Positions 47,140 through 54,442 of a stretch of DNA of 64,000 nt are shown one piece after another. A program made the translations under genes and the position numbers. Origin of the DNA: Pseudoalteromonas sp. OOF1S-7 (GTDB lineage Bacteria > Pseudomonadota > Gammaproteobacteria > Enterobacterales > Alteromonadaceae); contig NZ_JAKRFZ010000001.1 of the NCBI RefSeq assembly GCF_022347765.1, positions 62,001-126,000 of the forward strand, written 5' to 3'. Numbering within the stretch: the first letter of the stretch is position 1; every line of letters starts with the position of its first letter. Under the pieces are notes generated by a model that made no database searches, was not told the DNA's origin, and saw only the letters and a program-made list of their open reading frames with translations.

Positions 47140-48618
47140 CTAAACTTTTTTGTGTGATACATCTATCAGTTCAACGGTACCGTCTTCACGCACTTCTGCA
47201 ATTTGTCCTCTGGGTTCATCCATAAAGAACAAGGTTACAAATCCAATCATGGCAGTACCTGCAATAACGTAGAAGAAGGTGGCATAGTCAACAAAAGACA
47301 GAACGGTCAGGAAGGTCACCGCGCCCACATTGCCATAAGCTCCCGTCATACCCGCGATCTGACCAGTTAGGCGACGTTTGATCAGCGGTACCACGGCGAA
47401 TACAGCGCCTTCGCCAGACTGGACAAAGAAAGAACACGCCATTGCTGTGGCAACTGCCAGCCATAATGGCCATTGCGCATCCACCATGCCCATTAAGAAA
47501 TATCCCATTGCCAGGCCAGCGGTTAAAATCAGCAAGGTTGTTTTACGGCCAAATTTATCTGAGATCCAGCCCCCTGCGGGGCGAGACATTAAGTTCATAA
47601 ATGCATAAGCACCTGCCACCATCCCGGCCATAACCGGGTCCAGCGAGAAGGTCTCAGCAAAGAACAGCGGCAACATAGACACAACAGCAAGCTCAGAACC
47701 AAAGTTGGTGAAATACAGGATATCCAGCACGGCGACCTGCTTAAAACTATAGCGATGCAACTCGGGAACTTCTTTTTCAAACACACCTTTATTGACCGCC
47801 CACACTTTTTTCACTTCAAACAAATACAGCAGGCACAACGCAACATAAATCACATTCACAACAGTTGCATCCAGCATATTTACGCCATTGGGAGACAGTT
47901 TCCAGGCTAACAGCGCAAGCGCTGCATACATAGGTATTTTCATTAGCAGGAGTAAAAAGAAATCGCCCTTAGAGGTGACTTCCATCGCCCCCAGGTTTTT
48001 AGGCCGAAAATAGGTCGAGCCTTTTGGAGTATTGGTTACGCTGGAATAGTAAATAAAGCCATAAACCAGGCTCATCACCCCGGTTATCCCAATGGCATAA
48101 CGCCAGCCATCGTCACCCCCGAACAACAATGCCACCGTTGGCAGAGTAAAAGCTGCAGCCGCAGAGCCGAAGTTACCCCAGCCGCCGTAAATGCCCTCAG
48201 CAGTACCGAGCTCGTTATGTGGAAACCACTCAGAAACCATGCGTATGCCTATCACAAAACCGGCACCGATAAAGCCCAGTAGGAAGCGAGCAATGGCTGC
48301 CTGTAAAAAGCTGTCTGCAAAGGCAAACATAAAGCAGGGCACAGAGCACAGTACCAGCAAACTGGAGTAAACGACGCGCGGGCCATATTTATCGGTAAGC
48401 ATGCCAATAATGACGCGTGCAGGGATCGTAAGTGCAACGTTGAGTATCAGAAGTGTCTTGATTTGTTCGGTAGTGAGTCCCAGGGTCGTCTTTACGGCCT
48501 GCAACAGAGGGGCAAAGTTAAACCATACTAAGAAGGTGATAAAAAATGCAATCCAGCTTAAGTGCAGGACTTTCATTTTCCCCTTCATGGAAAACACATT
48601 AAATTTTTCACTGGCCAT
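47140..48618 (-). CDS. NarK-family nitrate/nitrite transporter (copy 1)
   Basis: A 492-residue MFS/NNP protein with 12 TMs. NNP signatures are visible in TM5 (GIRMVSEWFPHNELGTAEGI then YGGWGNFGSAAAA) and in TM11 (GMTGAYGNVGAVTFL). The signature Arg pair is expected in TM2 and TM8 (ARVIIG is seen in TM2). GGAGAG precedes ATG 48618; the earlier in-frame start lacks a site. An FNR box and NarL-type sites lie upstream. It is a nitrate importer or nitrite exporter; the direction cannot be read from sequence. Confidence 0.88.
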   Translation of the reverse strand: MASEKFNVFSMKGKMKVLHLSWIAFFITFLVWFNFAPLLQAVKTTLGLTTEQIKTLLILNVALTIPARVIIGMLTDKYGPRVVYSSLLVLCSVPCFMFAFADSFLQAAIARFLLGFIGAGFVIGIRMVSEWFPHNELGTAEGIYGGWGNFGSAAAAFTLPTVALLFGGDDGWRYAIGITGVMSLVYGFIYYSSVTNTPKGSTYFRPKNLGAMEVTSKGDFFLLLLMKIPMYAALALLAWKLSPNGVNMLDATVVNVIYVALCLLYLFEVKKVWAVNKGVFEKEVPELHRYSFKQVAVLDILYFTNFGSELAVVSMLPLFFAETFSLDPVMAGMVAGAYAFMNLMSRPAGGWISDKFGRKTTLLILTAGLAMGYFLMGMVDAQWPLWLAVATAMACSFFVQSGEGAVFAVVPLIKRRLTGQIAGMTGAYGNVGAVTFLTVLSFVDYATFFYVIAGTAMIGFVTLFFMDEPRGQIAEVREDGTVELIDVSHKKV

Positions 48619-48675
48619 AATTCTCTCCAATACGGTAGATTCCCAGCCATTCTGGCGCGCTCAGCACAAAAACAA

Positions 48676-48689
48676 TTGACGCAAATCAA
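48676..48689. promoter_or_regulatory. FNR-type box upstream of narK copy 1
   Basis: TTGACGCAAATCAA matches nine of ten conserved positions of the FNR palindrome. Its centre is ~64 bases before the narK ATG. Confidence 0.7.
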
Positions 48690-48781
48690 GTAATTCCCGG
48701 CCGCAAAATGCGCGCAATAACGCCCCTACCTATTTGGGTTTTTGGCCATAAAGTGACAGCACGCGGAAATACACAGCTAAC

Positions 48782-48797
48782 TACCTATTTAGATGTA
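48782..48797. promoter_or_regulatory. NarL-type 7-2-7 site upstream of narK copy 1
   Basis: TACCTAT-TT-AGATGTA: the first heptamer is a full TACYYMT match, the second matches five of seven. A weaker copy, TACCTAT-TT-GGGTTTT, lies at 48727-48742, so two half-sites with the same TACCTATTT core occur 55 bases apart. Confidence 0.55.
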
Positions 48798-48870
48798 TAC
48801 GGACTACTCCAATCCAACACCTTGATATCAATAGTGATACCCAGTGCAATCAGGAACTAACGAAAAGCAA

Positions 48871-48899
48871 AAAACAAAAAAAAGCCTCCGAAGAGGCTC
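48871..48899 (-). terminator. Porin gene terminator
   Basis: AGCCTC/GAGGCT with loop TTCG (minus strand), followed by eight T. Confidence 0.85.
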
Positions 48900-48940
48900 A
48901 ACATATTGCAGGGAATCTTATCGTAATGGTGTCAGTGCAT

Positions 48941-50131
48941 TCAGAACTTATGTGCCAGCATCAACCACAATTTGTCTGTGTCGGAGGCCAATACCTTTGC
49001 ATCGTACATGGCGTATTTGAGCAGTAATTTGCATTTTTCTGTGACCTTATACGCCGCCGTAAAATCTATTTCACTACCGTAATCAATGCTGTTTTCTACG
49101 CTGTCAAACTTGTGGTAAGTCACACCCAGCTTTACGCCAGATACCATGCCATCGACGCCAACATACCAGTCTGCCACGCCATTGGCTGGGGTGCCCAGAA
49201 ACTTATCAGCAAAGCCCTGAAACTTGTGTGCAGTAGCCAATGGCGTACTAAAGCCAACGCCATTGTCCGATCCCAGTGACTCATAACCAATCGTCCAGCC
49301 AAGCTTATTGAATTTACCTTTTACCTGAGCCAGTAAATAGTCAGTGCTAAAATCCGCTGGATTGTCACCATAGTCCCGCTGCTGGGCGTAACTCAATATG
49401 TACTTCACCTTATCAAAGGCTTTACCCGCAACCCGTACACCCAGTGTTCGCGTTGAAATGGCCGCATTGTGATCAAAGTCTAACAGGTAAGCAAAGCCTG
49501 ATAGCGAAAGCGCGGGACTGATCTGATAAGCGACATTACCGAGATGGAGCGAGCCGGGTAAATCGCTCTTGGCACTTTTTTCACCGAAAATACGATTCAC
49601 ATTGTACACATAGCTGTAATCAAACGTCAGAACGTCGCTGACCTTGTAGAGCGCCCGATAGCCGTCAAACGTTTGTTCATTTTGTCGCCATGCCACGCCA
49701 CCAACAAAGCGTTGGTCATCCAGATTGATCCGCTGCCTGCCCAGGGTAAACGCCAGCTTGCCCTGATTGAGTTGCAAATTGGCCTGATTGACTTCTGTAC
49801 CGGTTGGATCAGCCACCACAGGGTGGTCCTTAATCCCGTTGACCGTGCTGTTGTGGTTGTCGTTGCCGATGCGGGTGACATTATCTACTTCAAGCAACGC
49901 CCGGACACCGCGCAACGTCCCGCTGGTGTAATTCAGGCGTGTTAACAAAGTAGATGCATGTGCTTTTTCGTCAACGCCTTGTTGATCGACATGTTCATAT
50001 CGATATCTCAACAGGCCAGTGGTCTTGCCCTCTGAGAGCATGTTGTTGATACCGTCGTGAACAGACGCCTGAGCCCCAAAACTCAGACCGGATAAAAGCA
50101 ATGTGGCAATTACAGAAAGTTGTGTTTTCAT
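48941..50131 (-). CDS. Outer-membrane porin-like protein in the nitrate island
   Basis: 396 residues with a Sec signal (MKTQLSVIATLLLSGLSFGAQA). A beta-barrel pattern follows (LLRYRYEHVDQQG, LAFTLGRQRINLDDQRFVGG, FDYSYVYNVNRIF) and the C-terminal residue is Phe (LWLMLAHKF). It resembles alginate-export/OprD-like 18-strand barrels in style. A perfect FNR box 70 bases upstream of the ATG suggests it is expressed without oxygen, perhaps as an anion pore for nitrate or molybdate. The substrate is inference. Confidence 0.78.
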   Translation of the reverse strand: MKTQLSVIATLLLSGLSFGAQASVHDGINNMLSEGKTTGLLRYRYEHVDQQGVDEKAHASTLLTRLNYTSGTLRGVRALLEVDNVTRIGNDNHNSTVNGIKDHPVVADPTGTEVNQANLQLNQGKLAFTLGRQRINLDDQRFVGGVAWRQNEQTFDGYRALYKVSDVLTFDYSYVYNVNRIFGEKSAKSDLPGSLHLGNVAYQISPALSLSGFAYLLDFDHNAAISTRTLGVRVAGKAFDKVKYILSYAQQRDYGDNPADFSTDYLLAQVKGKFNKLGWTIGYESLGSDNGVGFSTPLATAHKFQGFADKFLGTPANGVADWYVGVDGMVSGVKLGVTYHKFDSVENSIDYGSEIDFTAAYKVTEKCKLLLKYAMYDAKVLASDTDKLWLMLAHKF

Positions 50132-50194
50132 ACTTTAATACCTTGCTACGCAGTGATGTTGTACGTAGCCTAATGCCATGATCTGCTTCCTAAT

Positions 50195-50208
50195 TTGATT
50201 TATATCAA
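50195..50208. promoter_or_regulatory. FNR-type box between the porin and moeB genes
   Basis: TTGATTTATATCAA is a perfect FNR palindrome. On the minus strand a TAGGCT -10 (50172-50167) would place transcription start near 50160, about 41 bases from the box centre. That is class II activation spacing for the porin. Confidence 0.82.
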
Positions 50209-50241
50209 GCCCTGATTTGCGTTACCCACTCTGCACTTCCC

Positions 50242-50257
50242 CCTCTCTTTGTAGGTA
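50242..50257. promoter_or_regulatory. Possible NarL-type half-site upstream of moeB
   Basis: CCTCTCT-TT-GTAGGTA has one good heptamer (GTAGGTA) and the TT spacer seen in the other sites, but the left half is poor. A second TACCCAC half-site lies at 50223-50229. Confidence 0.35.
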
Positions 50258-50324
50258 TAACAACACCTCCCAATTTGCTGTAGTCTTTAAGTAATACATC
50301 ACCGAAACACAAGGCTAAAGCTGA

Positions 50325-51080
50325 ATGAAGTTAGATGACACAAATACAATGCGTTACTGTCGGCACATTTTACTACCCCAGGTGCAGGAAGACGGGCAGG
50401 AAGCGTTTTTAGACAGCCATATTGTGGTGGTGGGTGCCGGTGGCCTGGGCTGTGCTGTTTTACCGTATCTGGCCGCATCAGGCGTTGGCACTCTCACGGT
50501 GTTTGATCACGACGCTGTGGATATCACCAACCTGCAACGCCAGATCCTGCATACTGAGCAAAGCGTCGGGATAAACAAAGCGCAATCCGCCGCAGAATCA
50601 CTCGGCAGAATCAACTCGTCCATCCGGGTCAATATCTTTGCAACCGCCCTGAGTAAAGTCCACAGTGACACGATAAAGCAGGCCGATGTTGTCGTGGATT
50701 GCAGTGACAACCTGCAAACACGATTACTGTTAAATGATCTGTGCTGGCGTTACCATACTCCGCTGATTTCAGGGTCTGCTATCCGTCTGGAAGGTCAGGT
50801 GATCCACTTTCCTATGCGTGCCGCCGATCCGTGCTACGCGTGCGTTGCCAGTTTATTTGGCGAACAACCTCTGAGCTGTATGGAAGCGGGTGTGCTGTCA
50901 CCGGTCGTCGGTACCATAGGCACATTACAGGCTACAGAAGCCCTAAAAAGTCTGCTGAAGCTTTCGCCTGATAAAGTCTCGCTGACCCTGTACGACGCCC
51001 AGTCGTTGCAATTCAGGGCATTTGACATTACCAAACGAGCAGATTGTCCCGTTTGCTCACAGAGACACTCTACCCCTTAG
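50325..51080 (+). CDS. moeB: Molybdopterin-synthase adenylyltransferase MoeB (HesA/MoeB/ThiF family)
   Basis: A 251-residue E1-like adenylyltransferase that activates the MoaD C-terminus. The N-terminal RYCRHILLPQV is followed by nucleotide-binding VVVGAGGLGCAVLPYLA, the TNLQRQ motif and DVVVDCSDNLQTR. The structural zinc Cys pairs are CYAC and CPVC. ThiF is a close paralogue; the presence of mog, moeA and modC in the same island favours MoeB. The last 11 bases overlap the convergent DGC gene. Confidence 0.88.
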   Translation: MKLDDTNTMRYCRHILLPQVQEDGQEAFLDSHIVVVGAGGLGCAVLPYLAASGVGTLTVFDHDAVDITNLQRQILHTEQSVGINKAQSAAESLGRINSSIRVNIFATALSKVHSDTIKQADVVVDCSDNLQTRLLLNDLCWRYHTPLISGSAIRLEGQVIHFPMRAADPCYACVASLFGEQPLSCMEAGVLSPVVGTIGTLQATEALKSLLKLSPDKVSLTLYDAQSLQFRAFDITKRADCPVCSQRHSTP

Positions 51081-51510
51081 CACAAGGGAATAGCGCAATA
51101 ATATTGGAGTCAGCGGGCTCATACCGGGGCTGTTGAACGTCAGACAGCACCGGGGCCAGTTCACGACATATATATGAGGTGACCTGCAACTCAGTTTGCA
51201 AGGTGCTGCTTTTGGCACTTTTTGGCAGGCCATTGGCGATTCTTGCAATGTCAAAATGGATAAACTGCTCGACCCCACAGCTGCTTAAACAGCGTCTGAT
51301 ACAGTGCAATGCGCAGCCATCTATGGCAATAAGCAGTTCGCTTTGTTTGAGCCGTTCAAGATGCTGGGGCGACCCGGCCGCAATGGCCGCCACAGCAATC
51401 CGCTCAACCTTGCCTTGTTGCTGTAAGACAACCGCAATATCGTCGGACAATGCGCCGTCGTGACAACAACCGGAACAACTCATGATGCAGGGTAAGAGAT
51501 TGCTTTTCAT
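51070..51510 (-). CDS. DGC-domain putative zinc-binding protein
   Basis: 146 residues. The N-terminus is MSCSGCCHDGALSDD, and the middle has the DGC motif AIDGCALHCIRRCLSSCGV, with seven or more cysteines that could bind zinc or a cluster. The family (DGC domain) has no known reaction. It lies downstream of nnrS on the same strand, with a gap of ~150 bases and its own FNR-box promoter. An alternative ATG exists at 51483 but leaves the same cysteines. Its 3' end overlaps the moeB 3' end. Confidence 0.8.
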   Translation of the reverse strand: MKSNLLPCIMSCSGCCHDGALSDDIAVVLQQQGKVERIAVAAIAAGSPQHLERLKQSELLIAIDGCALHCIRRCLSSCGVEQFIHFDIARIANGLPKSAKSSTLQTELQVTSYICRELAPVLSDVQQPRYEPADSNIIALFPCAKG

Positions 51511-51569
51511 GTCAGTACATTCGTGTTTGAATCGTGAATAAAAGCATAGGCAGCACGCAGTTTTTCAGC

Positions 51570-51583
51570 TTGATCCACATCAA
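51570..51583. promoter_or_regulatory. FNR-type box upstream of the DGC gene
   Basis: TTGATCCACATCAA is a perfect FNR palindrome. TATGCT on the minus strand (51548-51543) is a good -10 and would put the start near 51536, about 41 bases from the box centre. This is class II spacing for the DGC gene. A TACCTAT NarL-type half-site on the minus strand (51615-51609) lies just upstream. Confidence 0.85.
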
Positions 51584-51618
51584 CAGCCAGAAGTGATTTA
51601 CGCGCGCAAAATAGGTAG

Positions 51619-51638
51619 GTGGTAACCCCTTCGGGTTA
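51619..51638 (-). terminator. GC-rich hairpin downstream of nnrS
   Basis: GGTAACCC/GGGTTACC closes a four-base loop between the nnrS stop and the DGC promoter. There is no T run after it on either strand, so termination is uncertain. A role as transcript 3' end or regulatory hairpin is possible. Confidence 0.4.
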
Positions 51639-51660
51639 CCGGGGTGAAGGGCTTTTGTTA

Positions 51661-52863
51661 TCAGCCGGGGCGGCCATCAGCTCTGGGCTGAGTCAGCACT
51701 GGGTAATACACCAAAGTGAACAGGCCATAGGCAATACACCAGGTCACTATCGAAATAAGAACAAAAGTAAAACTAAAACTGGCAAAGAACAGGATCCCAA
51801 ATACCCGGATCAGGGCCGACACAAAGACGGCACCAAATGCCACCACCACCAGCTGCCTGACCACCAGTTTTCGCCCGGTGTGCCCCAGACTCACTCGCGA
51901 CATCATGCTCAGGATCATGCTTCCCATTGCACCAACCGTTAACGCGTGAAAAGCCGTCGATAACGTCAGCATATCGGATAGGTAGGAAATGCCTATCAAA
52001 GCAATTCCAATGGGGATAAACCAGTATGCCGCGTGCAGGCTCCACAACAATGGGACTTTCAGCGTTAGTCTGAACTTCCATCTCTGCACGCGAATCACAT
52101 GGGCCAGCGCACAGAGCAGCATCAGTCCACCCAGACCCTGCTCAGGCAAATAATGGTTTAGCCCCGTAATGTACACAGCGAATATGCCCCATGTCATGCC
52201 CAGCGTCAGATATTCCAGCCAGCGAATTGGCGTGACTTTTTCAGTTTTGGTGCCATTGGCCGTAAAAAACGGGATCACGCGGCCACCCAGAATACTCATC
52301 AACAACGTAATAAGCCAAATGGCTGAAATATAACCATGTTGATACAAGCTGGGTAAATTAAGTACGACCCCCAAATGCATGATCAGATTGGTTGCACTCA
52401 AAAAAACCAATATCGGCACAAAAAACAAATTGCGCATCTGGCCGATTGCGATAATGGGTTTCGCAAGCCAGTACCCTGCTAAGGGTAAAAACAGTAAGTC
52501 CACCAAAATGACAAGCCATGGCGGGGTGGACGAAAACAGCATCAGCACCCTGGCCGCAATCCATAATCCTGCAAGCACAGCCAGCTTACGCCCCCGAATG
52601 CTGGGTATGCCTGTCCAGTTTTGCACAGCCGTTAATAAAAACCCCACCACGATTGCACTGACAAAACCGAACAACATCTCATGACTGTGCCAGAACAGGA
52701 CATGACCGTACGGCGTAAACTGTAAGGTCCCGCTTAACACGCAGCCCCACACAATTAACGCCAAACAACTGAAAAAGCCGCCTAACAGGAAAAAAGGTCT
52801 AAAAGCCAAGCGGAGCACTGGCGGGATCTGCTCCTCTTTCTGGGTATCGAGTATCTGCATCAT
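51661..52863 (-). CDS. nnrS: NnrS family protein (nitric-oxide stress/denitrification)
   Basis: A 400-residue protein with about twelve TMs. NnrS hallmarks are FWHSHEMLFGFVSAIVVGFL near the N-terminus, LTAVQNWTG, and FHALTVGAMGSMILSMMSR with conserved His (heme/metal ligands). NnrS proteins protect iron metabolism from NO in bacteria that respire nitrate or nitrite. Its ATG overlaps the stop of the narK copy 2 gene (ATGATG), so it is translationally coupled to that transporter. Confidence 0.92.
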   Translation of the reverse strand: MMQILDTQKEEQIPPVLRLAFRPFFLLGGFFSCLALIVWGCVLSGTLQFTPYGHVLFWHSHEMLFGFVSAIVVGFLLTAVQNWTGIPSIRGRKLAVLAGLWIAARVLMLFSSTPPWLVILVDLLFLPLAGYWLAKPIIAIGQMRNLFFVPILVFLSATNLIMHLGVVLNLPSLYQHGYISAIWLITLLMSILGGRVIPFFTANGTKTEKVTPIRWLEYLTLGMTWGIFAVYITGLNHYLPEQGLGGLMLLCALAHVIRVQRWKFRLTLKVPLLWSLHAAYWFIPIGIALIGISYLSDMLTLSTAFHALTVGAMGSMILSMMSRVSLGHTGRKLVVRQLVVVAFGAVFVSALIRVFGILFFASFSFTFVLISIVTWCIAYGLFTLVYYPVLTQPRADGRPG

Positions 52864-54128
52864 AAGTCATCATCTTCCAAAAAATTATAGCTCGCAGCTT
52901 CCTTCAGCCTGCGGCTGTAACGCTCTGCCCGGATCGCAAAGTACATCGCCATCATGCAGACCGCGAGGACCCCGTACAGCAACATAAAGCTGGCACTGTA
53001 GAAACCTAATACCTCTACCGCAGCAGCAAACAGAACGGGCAACGTAAAGCCGCCCAATGCACCAATGGCGGCAACAATTCCGCCAACTCTGCCCATATTG
53101 TTCGGGTAGTGTTCATGGATCACTTTAAACACGCTTGCGCGACCAAAACCTTGCGCTATGCCAATCACAAATAACAAAACTGAAAAAAACCAGACGTCAA
53201 TGGCAATCTGAATATGCACATCCTGTTCAACGCCATGAATGGTCATTGTGGTAGGAGGGTAACTCAGGAAAAACAGGCACCCCAGGCACACCCAGAACAC
53301 ACTCCAGTTCACGCTGCGGCCTCCGTATTTGTCTGCAAACCACCCACCCAAAGCCCGAACCACAGACGAAGTAGCAACAAAAAACAAGGTAAAAGCCATG
53401 GCCTGAGAGAGCGATAGTTGATAGGCCTCCGTGTAGTAATAGGGCAACCACAACAACAGGGCGAGAAACGATCCAAATACAAAGTAATAGTAAAGGCCAA
53501 GCCGCCAGATCCGAGTTTGCTTTAACAAGGTATACCAGGGTTCATTGAACGGATCGGGCCGATTTTCACGGGCTGGTCGCTGTGGTGCAAAAAACCAAAA
53601 CGCCAATGCCACAAACATCAGCCCACCAGCATAAACCAATCCAACATAGTGCCAGCCAATCGACTGCATCAAAAAGGGCGCAAGCACCAAGGTTATCGCG
53701 GCACCGGCATTGCCCACTCCAAATACCCCCATAGCAGTGCCCTGCTGGTCTCGGGGAAAGAAGTCATTCACATAGCGAATACCCAGCGTAAAAGAACTGC
53801 CGCTCAGACCAAGCCACAAGCCAATCAGTAGCAGCGTCATATAGGTATCTGCCAGATATAACAATGTCAGTGGCGGCAGACAAATCAGCATCTGAATAAC
53901 AAACAGTTTTTTGGGGGAGCCTTGGTCGGCGGCAATACCCGCCGGGATACGAGAGAGTGCCCCCGTCAGCATCGGAGCAGACAACAGAGCAGCTACCTCT
54001 AATGTGTCCAGCTCCCATTGCGTGGTGACAGGAATAACCAGCACAGCATAAAGCGTCCAGACGGAAAAGTTAGCAGCGAATGCGAAAGTAGCGAGTAGCA
54101 ATGCGCGTTTTGCAGTTTTTTCTGACAT
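52860..54128 (-). CDS. NarK-family nitrate/nitrite transporter (copy 2)
   Basis: A 422-residue MFS/NNP protein with 12 TMs. NNP signatures are GIRYVNDFFPRDQQGTAMGV and FGVGNAGAAITLVLAP in TM5, and NNMGRVGGIVAAIGALGGF in the second half. The start MSEKTAKRALLLATF at 54128 is preferred, because the upstream in-frame extension has no family similarity. It is coupled to nnrS and divergent from the phosphatase-kinase gene. It may be the proton-nitrate symporter type (NarK1), with copy 3 the antiporter type. Confidence 0.88.
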   Translation of the reverse strand: MSEKTAKRALLLATFAFAANFSVWTLYAVLVIPVTTQWELDTLEVAALLSAPMLTGALSRIPAGIAADQGSPKKLFVIQMLICLPPLTLLYLADTYMTLLLIGLWLGLSGSSFTLGIRYVNDFFPRDQQGTAMGVFGVGNAGAAITLVLAPFLMQSIGWHYVGLVYAGGLMFVALAFWFFAPQRPARENRPDPFNEPWYTLLKQTRIWRLGLYYYFVFGSFLALLLWLPYYYTEAYQLSLSQAMAFTLFFVATSSVVRALGGWFADKYGGRSVNWSVFWVCLGCLFFLSYPPTTMTIHGVEQDVHIQIAIDVWFFSVLLFVIGIAQGFGRASVFKVIHEHYPNNMGRVGGIVAAIGALGGFTLPVLFAAAVEVLGFYSASFMLLYGVLAVCMMAMYFAIRAERYSRRLKEAASYNFLEDDDL

Positions 54129-54442
54129 ATAGCAAACCACCCGAATTGAGTAACAAGGCACGGTGTAATAAGTATGGTATCTATTCTACCTAAGTTGTTG
54201 AGAGATATCGGGCTTCTACCCCCAATGCCTCAATATACCGGGCAACGACACAGCGTATTCAAGAGATGCGTTTATTTTCACATAGATACAAACTGCGCCC
54301 CATACCCCCTTGTGGGTAGCTGCCGTGCCATTTAGTCATAGGAGCTTTCACTTTTACCTTGTTTCGGCCTATTTTAGGTTGAACTACAACGGGCTTTTCT
54401 TGCACTATTTTCACATCAAGACAGGATTAAAGTGTGAGATAG
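54129..54442. other. Divergent regulatory region between narK copy 2 and the PP2C-kinase gene
   Basis: About 315 bases. It contains a near-palindromic NarL-type site (54303-54318), an imperfect FNR-like site (TTGAGAGATATCGG, 54198-54211) and two extra TACC half-sites at 54187 and 54217. No gene is supported. Confidence 0.55.
54303..54318. promoter_or_regulatory. NarL-type 7-2-7 site between narK copy 2 and the PP2C-kinase gene
   Basis: TACCCCC-TT-GTGGGTA is the best NarL-type palindrome in the window (six of seven bases symmetric). It is 125 bases from the kinase ATG and 175 from the transporter ATG. Confidence 0.65.

Larger units (their letters stand above)
48619..48940. other. Regulatory region upstream of narK copy 1, including the porin terminator
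   Basis: About 320 bases. From the narK start outward it holds an FNR box at 48676, NarL-type sites at 48727 and 48782, and the terminator of the porin gene at 48871-48899. No gene is supported. Confidence 0.6.
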
